A stretch of 64,000 nucleotides of DNA, taken from contig JAXMBL010000005.1 of NCBI GenBank assembly GCA_046349915.1, positions 806,001 to 870,000 of the forward strand, in the 5' to 3' direction. Shown here piece by piece: positions 1-8,235 of this stretch; the stretch's first letter is position 1; every line of letters starts with the position of its first letter. A program made the position numbers and the translations under genes. Under the pieces are notes generated by a model that saw only the letters and a program-made list of their open reading frames with translations, searched no databases and was not told the DNA's origin. The DNA is from CAIXSC01 sp046349915 (GTDB taxonomy: Bacteria; Planctomycetota; Planctomycetia; Pirellulales; Pirellulaceae).

Positions 1-545
1 GCGATCGTCGACTTGCCGAAGCGGAGCGACGACGACGAGAAAACCGGTACGCCGGCTTTAGCCGCCGCCTCGTAGATTGCCAGCGCGTCCTTCAGCGAAC
101 CCGCCACCGGCTTGTCGATGAATACCGGCTTGCCCGCCTTGAGGACCGGCAGCACTTGTTCCAGGTGAGGTCGGCCGTCGTTGGTTTCGAGCAGCACGAC
201 GTCGACTTTGGCGAGCAGAGCTTCGATGGAGTCGACAATCTCGACGCCATGCTTCTTCACTTCCTCGGTGTAACCGGGCACTCGCGAAACGCTCGACGGA
301 ATATCTGGGCTCCCCTTCGGGTACGCTGCAACCACTCGGCAACCAGCCAACTCGGGCGGCGCTTTGGGATCGTTCAACAGTTTTGTAAACGCGGTGGCGT
401 GCGACGTGTCGAGCCCAATGATGCCGGCGCGAAGCACCTTCGCGGGTTCGTCGGCGCAGACAGTCGAACTCATGACGGCCCCGAAGGTGGAAAAAGCGAG
501 CGCGGCGAACAGCAGCGAGCCAAACTCAAGAAGTCGACGAGCCAT
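1..545 (-). CDS. Gfo/Idh/MocA-type oxidoreductase, secreted, 3' part outside window
   Basis: Leftward gene that runs off the left edge; about 181 N-terminal residues are visible. It starts at the ATG at 545-543 with a hydrophobic signal peptide ending near Val-Cys-Ala-Asp. A dinucleotide-fold start follows (LRAGIIGLDTSHATAF). The segments DVVLLETNDGRPHLEQ and GKPVFIDKPVAGSLKDA match the strand with the conserved E-K-P-like motif of Gfo/Idh/MocA dehydrogenases, here IDKP. Such secreted members are abundant in planctomycetes and are usually of unknown substrate. The C-terminal substrate domain cannot be judged. The fold is fairly sure; the reaction is not. Confidence 0.8.
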   Translation of the reverse strand, partial: MARRLLEFGSLLFAALAFSTFGAVMSSTVCADEPAKVLRAGIIGLDTSHATAFTKLLNDPKAPPELAGCRVVAAYPKGSPDIPSSVSRVPGYTEEVKKHGVEIVDSIEALLAKVDVVLLETNDGRPHLEQVLPVLKAGKPVFIDKPVAGSLKDALAIYEAAAKAGVPVFSSSSLRFGKSTI

Positions 546-990
546 AGAGGTTATTCTCCCGAGAGCTGTGAGGTGTTGAGGCGGGAATCAGGTGGGCGCC
601 AATCGATAGCACGCCCATGATGCGCCGTCACAAGCAGGAACACAACAGCCCCGACAGTTGCCTTTGGCTCCGCCAAAGCAGCATGAGGGAGGGGAAGTGG
701 ACCAAGAGTAAGGTCGTAAGCATTGACGCGCCTGTAGCCGTCTCGCTTCGCGAGACGATCAGCCCGCGCAGCGTACCGATCCCACACCAGCGAATCCCAT
801 CCCTCCGCCGCCAGCCGACGGCACTCGCCATTCAGCTTTTCCGCTCGCGAAGCGAGCGGGCTACGTAGCCGTCTCGCTTCGCGAGACGATCGGCCGCGCA
901 GCGTACCGATCCCACACCAGCGTATCCCGTCGCTCCGTCACCGTCCGACGGCATTCGCCGATCGGCTTTTCCGCTCGCGAAGCGAGCGGG
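546..990. repeat. Intergenic palindromic repeats: one C-type hairpin and two tandem A-type units
   Basis: No gene is seen here. At 656-684 lies a hairpin whose arms are CTTTGG and CCAAAG (family C, also at 5470-5496 and 24761-24787). From about 731 to 992 there are two tandem copies of a roughly 130-bp unit. Each opens with the palindrome CGTCTCGCTTCGCGAGACG and closes with CCGCTCGCGAAGCGAGCGG (family A). The middles of the two copies are alike (CGCAGCGTACCGATCCCACA in both), so this is a local duplication of a two-hairpin element. The last copy runs into the stop codon of the neighbouring leftward gene. Confidence 0.85.
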
Positions 991-2103
991 CTACTTCTTC
1001 AGCGCATCGACATCCGCTTGCAGCTTTTCAAGCCGCTCGAGCACCGCTTCCAGCTTCTTATTCAGTTCCTGGTCTGCCTTGGCCGTGCCGGGGCGAGCCT
1101 CCTGCAAACGCTCTTCCGCCTTCGCTCGAATCTGGGGACGACGCTCCAGCGGCTTAACCTGAGGCATCGCTGGCATCGGCGGAATTCCCGGCATCGGAGC
1201 AGCGGGCTGACCATGCAGAATGCGGACATGCGGGGCCGCGATCGCCCACGCGCCGTGCCCTCCCAGCATTCGCTCCACATGCGGCCGCAAATCAGACGGG
1301 ATTTCGTCCAGCTTCCCCTCCGTCGCCTCGTAAGTCTTCTCGTCCCGCTTCACCACGACTCGAGCTGGCTCTTCACCCGTCTTCATAATCTGCACCGAAA
1401 CGTTCTTCGGCAGCTTATGAGCTTGCATGTGGACATGAAGCTGGTGGGCTTGCAGCGCCACCGGCGGTTGAGCTTGCCACAGCACAATGGGCGGTTGGCC
1501 CGGCAATCCCGCCCTCGGCAACAGCATGTCAAAGACCCCCTGCCACATATCCCCATGCAGACCATCCTCCTGCGGCGCCGCGACTAACTGCCCCTCCGGC
1601 CGCTTCGCGGGCGTTAGCTTCAGCGTCATCTTCTTCGCCGATCGGATCAACGTCAGCTCCAGCTCTTTCTCTTTCGACTCGTTGACGATGCCGATCAGAT
1701 CCATCGGTTCGCGTATCGCCTTGCCACTCACCTCCACCACGACATCGTGCGGCTTCACTTCCGCCTTCGACGCGGGACTGTCGGGCATCACCTGAGCGAC
1801 CACCACTCCAGACTCGATCCCCAACTGAGTTCGCAACGCATCCGTCAGCTCGTTCAGTTGAATTCCCAACCAGTATTCGCCCACCTCAGGCCGAGACTCC
1901 TCGCCCTTATCAGGCTTGTTGTCCGCTTTCTCGGTCGCCTGAGTTTTTCCGACCAACTCGATGGTGATCGTCGGTTTCTCCGGCAACTTCTCTTGCCCGG
2001 CATTCTCCTGAGCCATCACCGCGGCGCCACTCAAGCACGCGCTCAACGCCATCGCCGCCAACGACCTTCGCACAAACGACTTTCGCACAAACATTCGCCT
2101 CAT
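991..2103 (-). CDS. Secreted PDZ-domain protein
   Basis: 370 residues. The start at 2103 is chosen because AGGGAGAAG lies just upstream and a clean signal peptide follows (basic MRRMFVRKSFVRR, then a hydrophobic stretch ending AVMAQ). A longer frame would overlap the gene upstream. Residues about 75-165 form a PDZ domain (YWLGIQLNELTDALR, then GVVVAQVMPDSPASKAEVK and DVVVEVSGKAI), like the PDZ of HtrA proteases, but no protease domain is present. The middle is Pro/His/Met-rich and the C-terminus is a short coiled coil (KKLEAVLERLEKLQADVDAL). It is the third gene of a sigma factor/anti-sigma-like operon, so a periplasmic sensing or scaffold role is plausible but inferred. Its TAG stop lies in an adjoining A-type repeat. 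Confidence 0.85.
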   Translation of the reverse strand: MRRMFVRKSFVRRSLAAMALSACLSGAAVMAQENAGQEKLPEKPTITIELVGKTQATEKADNKPDKGEESRPEVGEYWLGIQLNELTDALRTQLGIESGVVVAQVMPDSPASKAEVKPHDVVVEVSGKAIREPMDLIGIVNESKEKELELTLIRSAKKMTLKLTPAKRPEGQLVAAPQEDGLHGDMWQGVFDMLLPRAGLPGQPPIVLWQAQPPVALQAHQLHVHMQAHKLPKNVSVQIMKTGEEPARVVVKRDEKTYEATEGKLDEIPSDLRPHVERMLGGHGAWAIAAPHVRILHGQPAAPMPGIPPMPAMPQVKPLERRPQIRAKAEERLQEARPGTAKADQELNKKLEAVLERLEKLQADVDALKK

Positions 2104-2155
2104 AAACAACTTCTCCCTGGCTAAACACCTTGAAACAACCAACCTCCGTGACTCG

Positions 2156-3016
2156 TCAATAAGCGACATTGCGCACCGGCGCAACGTTGATCTCACGCAC
2201 CGGCACGATCATTCCTTGACCGTCTTGAGTGCGTACTGGAATAAAATGTTCTCGCACCCGCAGATCGCGCCCCCGCTCGCGCCACCGGTCGATGACATTG
2301 CGAGGCAATTGCCGCTCTTCGGTATGCACCAACCGAGGATCGATGGGGAAAGGACTCCAAACGGGGACGCCTGCTTGATCGACCGGCAATTCGTTCGTCG
2401 CCATTCCCGTGGCTGGATCAACCCCGAACTCCGACTCGCTTGAAGGAGTCGATCCCGCCAACGACTCGACCGACCCGACTCCGCTGGCCCCAGGGACTTC
2501 GGCGATCGGCGAGGCAGCGCCCGGTAGGTTCGCCCCTTGCTTGCCCACGACGCTCACGCCCCAACCGGCCGCAAAAACGACCGCCCAACTGGCCGCGATC
2601 GCCAGCCAACGCAGAGCGGACGAACGCGGCGAACGAACGCTGCTCGAGGAATCGTCCGCGATCGCTGTCAGCCCACTCGATGGTCCACTCGCTGGCTCAC
2701 TCGACGACCCACTCGCCATGTGTTCACGCTCGCCTCCGTGCCCTCGCTCACTTCGCCCCCAGACGCTTCCCAAGTCGCGCTCCAGCGCCTGAGCTTCCAG
2801 GAAAGCGGTAGCGCAGCGACGCCATCCCTCGGGTGTCGCCTCCAGCAACTCGAGCAACTGCCGGTACTCCGACTCGCTCAACTCGCCATCCACCAGCCGA
2901 TCCAACTGTTCGGCCAACGGCCGGTCCGACGACGCGCGAGCGTCATGGTCTCCGTTGGTTGAACGGCTACCTGCAGTTGAACGGAAACCGCGATCAGGGC
3001 CAGTCTCTCCTTTCAT
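2156..3016 (-). CDS. Membrane-anchored anti-sigma-factor-like protein
   Basis: 286 residues; start at 3016, where ATG overlaps the TGA stop of the upstream sigma factor gene (ATGA), implying translational coupling. Residues about 30-85 (LAEQLDRLVDGELSESEYRQ, then GWRRCATAFLEAQALERDL) match the N-terminal cytoplasmic domain seen in many planctomycete anti-sigma candidates. No zinc-binding His-Cys-Cys set is present. A Ser-rich linker leads to one membrane helix (about residues 134-158, ALRWLAIAASWAVVFAAGWG). The rest is an outside domain ending in NVAPVRNVAY. Position and topology argue that it holds the sigma factor inactive at the membrane; this is inference, as no family motif is decisive. 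Confidence 0.75.
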   Translation of the reverse strand: MKGETGPDRGFRSTAGSRSTNGDHDARASSDRPLAEQLDRLVDGELSESEYRQLLELLEATPEGWRRCATAFLEAQALERDLGSVWGRSERGHGGEREHMASGSSSEPASGPSSGLTAIADDSSSSVRSPRSSALRWLAIAASWAVVFAAGWGVSVVGKQGANLPGAASPIAEVPGASGVGSVESLAGSTPSSESEFGVDPATGMATNELPVDQAGVPVWSPFPIDPRLVHTEERQLPRNVIDRWRERGRDLRVREHFIPVRTQDGQGMIVPVREINVAPVRNVAY

Positions 3017-3561
3017 GGTTGCGTCTCCACAAGCGAACGGGCGGCGAGTTCGTCGCGCAAACGTCGGCGAGCTCGATGGAGCCGCGTTTCCACGGCCGCA
3101 TGACTCAGCCCCAATTTGCGAGCGATCTCGTGATAGTTCCAGTTTTCCGAATACTTCAACATGAGGATCTCGGCATCGCGCGGCGGCAACCGACCGAGCG
3201 CTTCGCGCACCAACCGCTGCCGCTCGTCGGCCAAGAGCCAATCGAGTGGATCGGGGGTGTGTGCGTCGTGCTCGACGGGCGGCCGAGCCGCGACGTAGCG
3301 GTCGGTCAGTTTCCGTCGCCGGCCGCATTTACGGCGGTAGAGCAGACATTGATGGATCGCCAGTCGGTACAACCATGGAGCGACTTTGGTCGCATCGTGC
3401 AGCGGAGCCGACTGACGGACGGCGGCGAGTGCAATTTCTTGCAAAACGTCCTCGACCGCGTCCCGCTCCCCCAGGCGCGCGTAGACCACCGTCCGCAGCC
3501 AGCGCTCGTGCGCTGCCAGCGTCGCGGCCCAGTCGAAGCGAGGGGAATTCGGCGAGTTCAA
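3013..3561 (-). CDS. ECF-type RNA polymerase sigma factor
   Basis: 182 residues from a TTG at 3561, preferred because AGGAG stands 6 bases upstream; a longer form from a TTG at 3609 is possible. Region 2 is visible as LRTVVYARLGERDAVEDVLQ followed by APWLYRLAIHQCLLYRRK (polymerase binding and -10 recognition). Region 4 is at the C-terminus: LPPRDAEILMLKYSENWNYH, then the helix-turn-helix EIARKLGLSHAAVETRLHRA. There is no C-terminal extension. The gene opens a leftward operon with the coupled anti-sigma-like gene and the PDZ gene, the usual layout for an envelope-responsive sigma system. The signal and regulon are unknown. Confidence 0.9.
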   Translation of the reverse strand: MNSPNSPRFDWAATLAAHERWLRTVVYARLGERDAVEDVLQEIALAAVRQSAPLHDATKVAPWLYRLAIHQCLLYRRKCGRRRKLTDRYVAARPPVEHDAHTPDPLDWLLADERQRLVREALGRLPPRDAEILMLKYSENWNYHEIARKLGLSHAAVETRLHRARRRLRDELAARSLVETQP

Positions 3562-3760
3562 TGGGTGCTCCTGAGGTGGTAGTTGCCGCTGAACGAGGTT
3601 TCTTGCCAAATTCCCTTTCCCACGCCCATAATACGCGGCTTCCTGGGGTCGAGGGTCGCGCAGATCCCCCTCCCCATAACTGCTCGCCCTGGTCCGTTCT
3701 CACGGGAACTTGTCGTCCCGAACGGTGCGAGCTCAGACCCTGTCGCCTAAGGTAACCTCC

Positions 3761-5191
3761 ATGCGAATCACGATTTCCGCCCTGTTGGGCTCCATCGCTG
3801 TCGCCGGATCGCTCGCGTTGAGCGTCGGCTGCCAGCCCGCCAATCCCCCGGCGCCCGCCCCCGGCCCGAAGAGCTCGGCGCCTCCCCCCTCCAGCACCAC
3901 CGGCGCCGCGGCCCCCAAGCAAGAAAAGGGGACTGAAGAAAAGGCCGACGAAGAAAAGCCGGCCGACGAGAAGCCCGCTGAGGAAAAACCGGCGGAAGAA
4001 AAGCCGGCTGCCGAAGAGAAACCGGCTGAGCCGAAGCCCGCCGAACCGAAGCCAGCCGAACCAACGACCGAGACCGAAAAACCCGCCACTCCTTCCAATC
4101 CACCGCCTGCCACCCCTGAAGCCGGGAGCCCCGCCAAGATGTCGATCCAGAAGTCACCGTTCGGCAAGACCGCCGAAGGTCAAGAAGTCAGCCTGTTCAC
4201 CTGCGTCAATGCGAACGGTCTCGTGCTGAAGATGACCGACTATGGCGCGACCGTGGTGTCGGTCGAAACGCCTGACCGCGACGGCAAACTGGCCAACATC
4301 ACGCTCGGCTTCCCCACGCTCGACGGCTACCTGCAACGCCATCCCTACTTCGGCTCGACCGTCGGTCGCTACGGCAATCGCATCGCCAAGGGTAAGTTCA
4401 CTCTCGACGGCAAGGAATACTCGCTGGCCACGAACAACGGCCCCAACCATCTGCATGGCGGGAAGAAAGGGTTCGACGCCCTGGTTTGGAAGGCCGAGGA
4501 AGTGAAATCGGACGCAGGCGTGGGGCTCAAGTTTACCCTGCGCAGCCCGGACGGCGACGAAGGCTATCCCGGCAACTTGGATGTCGTGGTGACCTACACG
4601 CTGACGAACGCCAACGAGTTGCGGATTGATTACGAAGCCAAAACCGACGCCCCCACGGTCGTCAATCTGACGAACCACAACTATTGGAATCTGGGTGGAG
4701 CGGGCTCGGGGAAGATCCTGGAACACGAGCTGATGGTCGCGGCCGACAAGTTCCTGCCGATCGACGCCACCTCGATTCCCTCGGGCGAACTCGCGCCGGT
4801 CGCCGGCACGCCGCTCGACTTCACCAAGCCCGAGAAAATCGGCGCTCGCATCGAAGAACTGAAGCAAGCCCCGCATGAGACCAAGGGCTACGACCATTGC
4901 TATTCGCTGCGAGCTCAGAAGGGCGAGCTGGAATTGGCGGCTCGCGTGAAGGACCCGAAGAGCGGCCGAGTGATGGAGATCCTGACCACCGAGCCGGGCA
5001 TTCAACTGTATACGGGCAACTTCTTGGACGGTTCGGAAGGTGGGAACAAGTACGAACAGCACGATGCACTCTGTCTGGAAACTCAACACTATCCCGACTC
5101 GCCCAACAAGCCCGACTTCCCGACCACTCGCTTGAACCCCGGCCAGACGTTCAAGTCGACGACGGTTCATCGCTTCTCGGTCGAGAAGTAG
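3761..5191 (+). CDS. Aldose 1-epimerase (galactose mutarotase) with lipoprotein signal
   Basis: 476 residues, about 120 longer than a usual mutarotase. The start at 3761 gives a lipoprotein signal with lipobox-like LSVGC, and AAGG stands about 8 bases upstream. Residues about 25-125 are a low-complexity Pro/Glu/Lys/Ala tether with repeated EEKPA. The catalytic domain follows: PFGKTAEGQEVSLFTC, FGSTVGRYGNRIAKGKF, the motif NLTNHNYWNLGG with a catalytic-type His, and TEPGIQLYTGNFLDG with ETQHYPDSPN near the end. It interconverts alpha and beta forms of aldoses, here probably on the outer face or in the periplasm. The TAG stop is the first triplet of an A-type repeat. It is divergent from the sigma operon. 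Confidence 0.93.
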   Translation: MRITISALLGSIAVAGSLALSVGCQPANPPAPAPGPKSSAPPPSSTTGAAAPKQEKGTEEKADEEKPADEKPAEEKPAEEKPAAEEKPAEPKPAEPKPAEPTTETEKPATPSNPPPATPEAGSPAKMSIQKSPFGKTAEGQEVSLFTCVNANGLVLKMTDYGATVVSVETPDRDGKLANITLGFPTLDGYLQRHPYFGSTVGRYGNRIAKGKFTLDGKEYSLATNNGPNHLHGGKKGFDALVWKAEEVKSDAGVGLKFTLRSPDGDEGYPGNLDVVVTYTLTNANELRIDYEAKTDAPTVVNLTNHNYWNLGGAGSGKILEHELMVAADKFLPIDATSIPSGELAPVAGTPLDFTKPEKIGARIEELKQAPHETKGYDHCYSLRAQKGELELAARVKDPKSGRVMEILTTEPGIQLYTGNFLDGSEGGNKYEQHDALCLETQHYPDSPNKPDFPTTRLNPGQTFKSTTVHRFSVEK

Positions 5192-5503
5192 CCCGCTCGC
5201 TACGTAGCCCGCTCGCTACGTAGCCCGCTCGCTTCGCGAGCGGAACAGCCGTCGGCGAAACGGCGTTGCCCAGCAGATACGGCATTCGCGGGGCAACGCC
5301 GTCCGCAATTCCTGGCGCCCGTTCAGCAGGCGCAGGCGTCACTCGGTCGGAGGCTGATCGTCTCGCGAAGCGAGACGGCTACGTAGCCCGCTCGCTTCGC
5401 GAGCGGATCAGCTGTCGGCGAGACCGCGTTGCCCAGCAGATGCGGCGATCGCGGGGCGACGCCGTCTCTGCTGCTTTGGCGGAGCCAAAGGCAACTGTCG
5501 CCT
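5192..5503. repeat. Intergenic A- and C-type palindromic repeats
   Basis: No gene is seen. The stretch opens with TAGCCCGCTCGCTACG twice in tandem, which looks like two truncated A units, followed by a full A palindrome (CCGCTCGCTTCGCGAGCGG). A second block at about 5356-5406 has the variant palindrome CGTCTCGCGAAGCGAGACG directly joined to another full A palindrome. The sequence after each full A palindrome is related (GTTGCCCAGCAGAT then GCGGG), again a two-copy arrangement. A C-type hairpin at 5470-5496 closes the region, in the orientation opposite to those at 656 and 24761. Confidence 0.85.
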
Positions 5504-6064
5504 TTACTGCTCCTTCGCCGCTGGCAGCTTTTCTAGCGTGCCAAACATATGGCCGCCGACTTTGTCGTGAGTCCATGTGCCGGCGTAGGTCTTGCCGTGG
5601 AATAGCACGCGAGCGCTAAACGTGCCCATGCCGGGGATCGTAAAGTTGTCCAAGGTGATCACGGGCGTCGTGCCCGCCCATTTGATCTCGATCGGCAATG
5701 GTAACGTGACGTCGTTGCCGCCGTACTTGATCCGCGCTTGGAGCAGCCAGAAGTCGCCGTTCTCCATCTTCGTCGCGCTCAAGATCGAATACTCTTCCTT
5801 CGCCGGCGGCACTTCCTTCCCCACCACCGTGAACTGACCCACCAACTTCACCCCGGACATCTCTTCGGCGAACTTCTTATACAACTCGTCCGCCGTAGGC
5901 GCCTTCTTCGCCCCGCCCTTGGAGCTCTCGTCCTTGCTAGCCCCCTGAGCAGCCGGCTTCTCCTGAGCCGCCGCCGACCGCGGTTGGAACTCATCGGTCG
6001 CGGCGACCACTCCCACCAGCATCCAGAGACTCAACGCAATCGGCCATCGTCCCGACTTTCGCAT
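5504..6064 (-). CDS. Small secreted protein of unknown function
   Basis: 186 residues. The start at 6064 is supported by GGAGAAA about 7 bases upstream and a signal peptide (basic MRKSGRW, hydrophobic core LSLWMLVGVVA). After a short Ala/Lys/Ser-rich linker comes an apparently beta-rich domain (GVKLVGQFTVVGKEVPPAKE to TWTHDKVGGHMFGTLEKL). I do not recognise the family. The pattern of a treatment-dependent lipocalin-like or signal-peptide domain cannot be told by eye. It lies between the mutarotase and transketolase, 98 bp upstream of the latter's stop with a heptamer repeat between, so cotranscription is uncertain. Confidence 0.75.
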   Translation of the reverse strand: MRKSGRWPIALSLWMLVGVVAATDEFQPRSAAAQEKPAAQGASKDESSKGGAKKAPTADELYKKFAEEMSGVKLVGQFTVVGKEVPPAKEEYSILSATKMENGDFWLLQARIKYGGNDVTLPLPIEIKWAGTTPVITLDNFTIPGMGTFSARVLFHGKTYAGTWTHDKVGGHMFGTLEKLPAAKEQ

Positions 6065-6084
6065 GACAATTTCTCCAAAGCCAC

Positions 6085-6172
6085 CCCCGCGACCACCCTT
6101 CACCCTTCACCCTTCACACTTCACACTTTTTCCTTCTTCCTTCATCCTTCATCCTTCACACTTCATCCTTTA
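6085..6172. repeat. Heptamer microsatellite (CCTTCAC/CCTTCAT units)
   Basis: Roughly eleven degenerate 7-base units in a row (CCTTCAC three times, ACTTCAC, CCTTCTT, CCTTCAT twice, CCTTCAC, ACTTCAT and others). They fill the whole gap between the small secreted protein gene and transketolase and reach into the last codons of transketolase, whose TGA stop reads TCA within a CTTCATCC unit. This resembles the short tandemly repeated heptamers described in cyanobacteria. Confidence 0.8.
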
Positions 6173-8235
6173 ACTGCTTCGCGAGCTTCCTCGACGATTC
6201 GTTCCGGGGTGATGCCGAAGTGCTTGTACAGAGTGCCCGCGGGCGCGGACGCTCCGAACGACGACATGCCGACGAATCGCCCCTTCAGCCCGATATACTT
6301 GTCCCAACCCATGCGCAGGCCCGCTTCGACGGCCACGCGAGCGGTCACGGAGGGAGGCAGCACCGAGTCGCGATAGGCCTGGTCCTGCTCGTCGAACAAC
6401 TCCCAGCTCGGCATGCTGACCAGTCGAGCTTTCACGCCGGCGGCGGTCAGTTGCTGGTGAGCGGTCAGGCAGAGCGCGATTTCGCTGCCGGTGCCAATCA
6501 CAATCACCTCGGGTTTGCCATCCGCCGCGTCGGCCAGAATGTAGGCGCCGCGAGCGGTCCCGGCGGCGGGGCCGAATTGAGTGCGGTCGAGCGTCGGGAC
6601 ATTCTGGCGACTCAGCACCAACGCGGCGGGCCGTCGGCGGTTCGACAAAATCACTCGGTACGCTTCGGACACTTCGTTCGCGTCGGCGGGTCGCAGCACC
6701 ATCAACCCCGGGATCGCTCGGCAAGCCGCCAGATGTTCGACCGGTTGGTGAGTGGGTCCGTCCTCGCCTAGGCCGATGGAATCGTGAGTGAAGATGTATA
6801 GCACGGGGAGCCGCATCAGGCTGCTCAACCGCACCGACGGTCGGACGTAGTCGCTGAACACGAAGAACGTGGCGCCGTAGGGGCGCAGGCCGGACAGAGC
6901 CAACCCGTTGCAGATGGCCCCCATCGCATGCTCGCGGATGCCGAAGTGCAGGTTTCGCCCGCCGTAGTTGGCATGGCCAAAGTGACCGGCGTCGGCGTGG
7001 TCCAGCATGGTCATGGTCGAGGGGGCCAGGTCGGCCGACCCGCCGATCAGCCAGGGGAACTTGGGGGCGACCGCGTTCAGCACCTTGCCCGAGGAGACTC
7101 GAGTGGCCAGTCCCTTGGGGTCGGCCGGGAAGACAGGCAGCGACGCTTCCCATCCCTCGGGCAACTCGCCCGCCCAGATGCGCCGCAGTTCGGCGGCCAG
7201 CTCGGGGTAGGCCTGCGAGTATTCCTGGAACTTGGCGTGCCATTCGGCTCGCAGCCGAGCGCCGCGAGCACCGAGGCCTTGGGCGAAATCGGCCTTGGCT
7301 TCGTCGGGGACCAGGAACTTCTGATCCTCGGGCCAGCCATAGGCTCGCTTGGTCAACTTTACTTCGTCGTCCCCCAGCGGGGCGCCGTGGGCGGCGTGCG
7401 AGTTGGCTTTGTTGGGCGAGCCGAACCCGATGATGCTCTTCAGCACCACCAGGGTCGGTTTGTCGGGCGTTTCGCGGAAGGTGTTCAGGGCGTGCTGGAT
7501 TTGTCCCAGGTCGTTGGCGTCCTCGACCACCACGGTGCGCCAGCCCATCCCTTCGAAGCGTTTGGCGACATCTTCGCTGAAGGCGAGTTCGGTTTCGCCT
7601 TCGATGGTGATTTTGTTGTCGTCGTAGATCCAGCAGAGGTTGCCGAGCTGGAGGTGGCCGGCGATGGAGGCGGCTTCGCAGCCGATCCCTTCCATGACGT
7701 CGCCATCGCTGCACAGCGTGTAGACATCGTAGCCGAACAGTTCGAAGCCGGGGCGGTTGTAGCGAGCGGCGAACCATTGAGCGGCCATGGCCATGCCGAC
7801 GCTGTTGCCGATCCCTTGGCCCAGCGGCCCAGTGGTCGTTTCGATCCCCGCCGACTCGCCATACTCGGGATGACCCGCGCACGGGCTATGCAACTGACGG
7901 AAGTTCTGCAGATCCTCGACGCGGATCGCGGGCTGGTCGAGCACCTGACCTGAGCCTACCCCTGGGCCGCTGAATTCGACCTTGCGGACGCCTGCCAGAT
8001 GGAGGGTCGAGTAGAGCAGCATCGAGGCGTGGCCGCAGGAGAGAACGAAGCGATCGCGAGCGGGCCAGAGGGGATCGGCGGGATCGTACCGCAACGCCTG
8101 ATTCCAGACGGCGTAAGTGACCGGCGCCAGCGCCATGGGGGTGCCCGGATGCCCGCTATTGGCCTTCTGCACCCCATCCATCGAAAGCGTGCGGATCGTG
8201 TTGATGGAAAGCAATTCCCGGCTGACAGGCGACAT
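6163..8235 (-). CDS. tkt: Transketolase
   Basis: 690 residues, normal full length. It moves two-carbon ketol units between sugar phosphates in the pentose phosphate pathway, using thiamine diphosphate. The N-terminal domain has GVQKANSGHPGTPMALAP and the cofactor-binding stretch CSDGDVMEGIGCEA, followed by WIYDDNKITIEG. The middle pyrimidine-binding domain shows GIREHAMGAICNGLAL and DSIGLGEDGPTHQPVEHLA. The C-terminal domain ends in GASAPAGTLYKHFGITPERI. All cofactor and substrate motifs expected of the family are intact. The start at 8235 fits the family N-terminus (LLSINTIRTLSMDGVQ). It is transcribed alone as far as can be seen. Confidence 0.97.
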   Translation of the reverse strand: MSPVSRELLSINTIRTLSMDGVQKANSGHPGTPMALAPVTYAVWNQALRYDPADPLWPARDRFVLSCGHASMLLYSTLHLAGVRKVEFSGPGVGSGQVLDQPAIRVEDLQNFRQLHSPCAGHPEYGESAGIETTTGPLGQGIGNSVGMAMAAQWFAARYNRPGFELFGYDVYTLCSDGDVMEGIGCEAASIAGHLQLGNLCWIYDDNKITIEGETELAFSEDVAKRFEGMGWRTVVVEDANDLGQIQHALNTFRETPDKPTLVVLKSIIGFGSPNKANSHAAHGAPLGDDEVKLTKRAYGWPEDQKFLVPDEAKADFAQGLGARGARLRAEWHAKFQEYSQAYPELAAELRRIWAGELPEGWEASLPVFPADPKGLATRVSSGKVLNAVAPKFPWLIGGSADLAPSTMTMLDHADAGHFGHANYGGRNLHFGIREHAMGAICNGLALSGLRPYGATFFVFSDYVRPSVRLSSLMRLPVLYIFTHDSIGLGEDGPTHQPVEHLAACRAIPGLMVLRPADANEVSEAYRVILSNRRRPAALVLSRQNVPTLDRTQFGPAAGTARGAYILADAADGKPEVIVIGTGSEIALCLTAHQQLTAAGVKARLVSMPSWELFDEQDQAYRDSVLPPSVTARVAVEAGLRMGWDKYIGLKGRFVGMSSFGASAPAGTLYKHFGITPERIVEEAREAVKG

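Noticed and set aside
6170..7882. A 570-codon frame overlapping transketolase on the same strand
   Set aside because: Arg/Pro-rich out-of-frame translation of transketolase, which is intact in its own frame.
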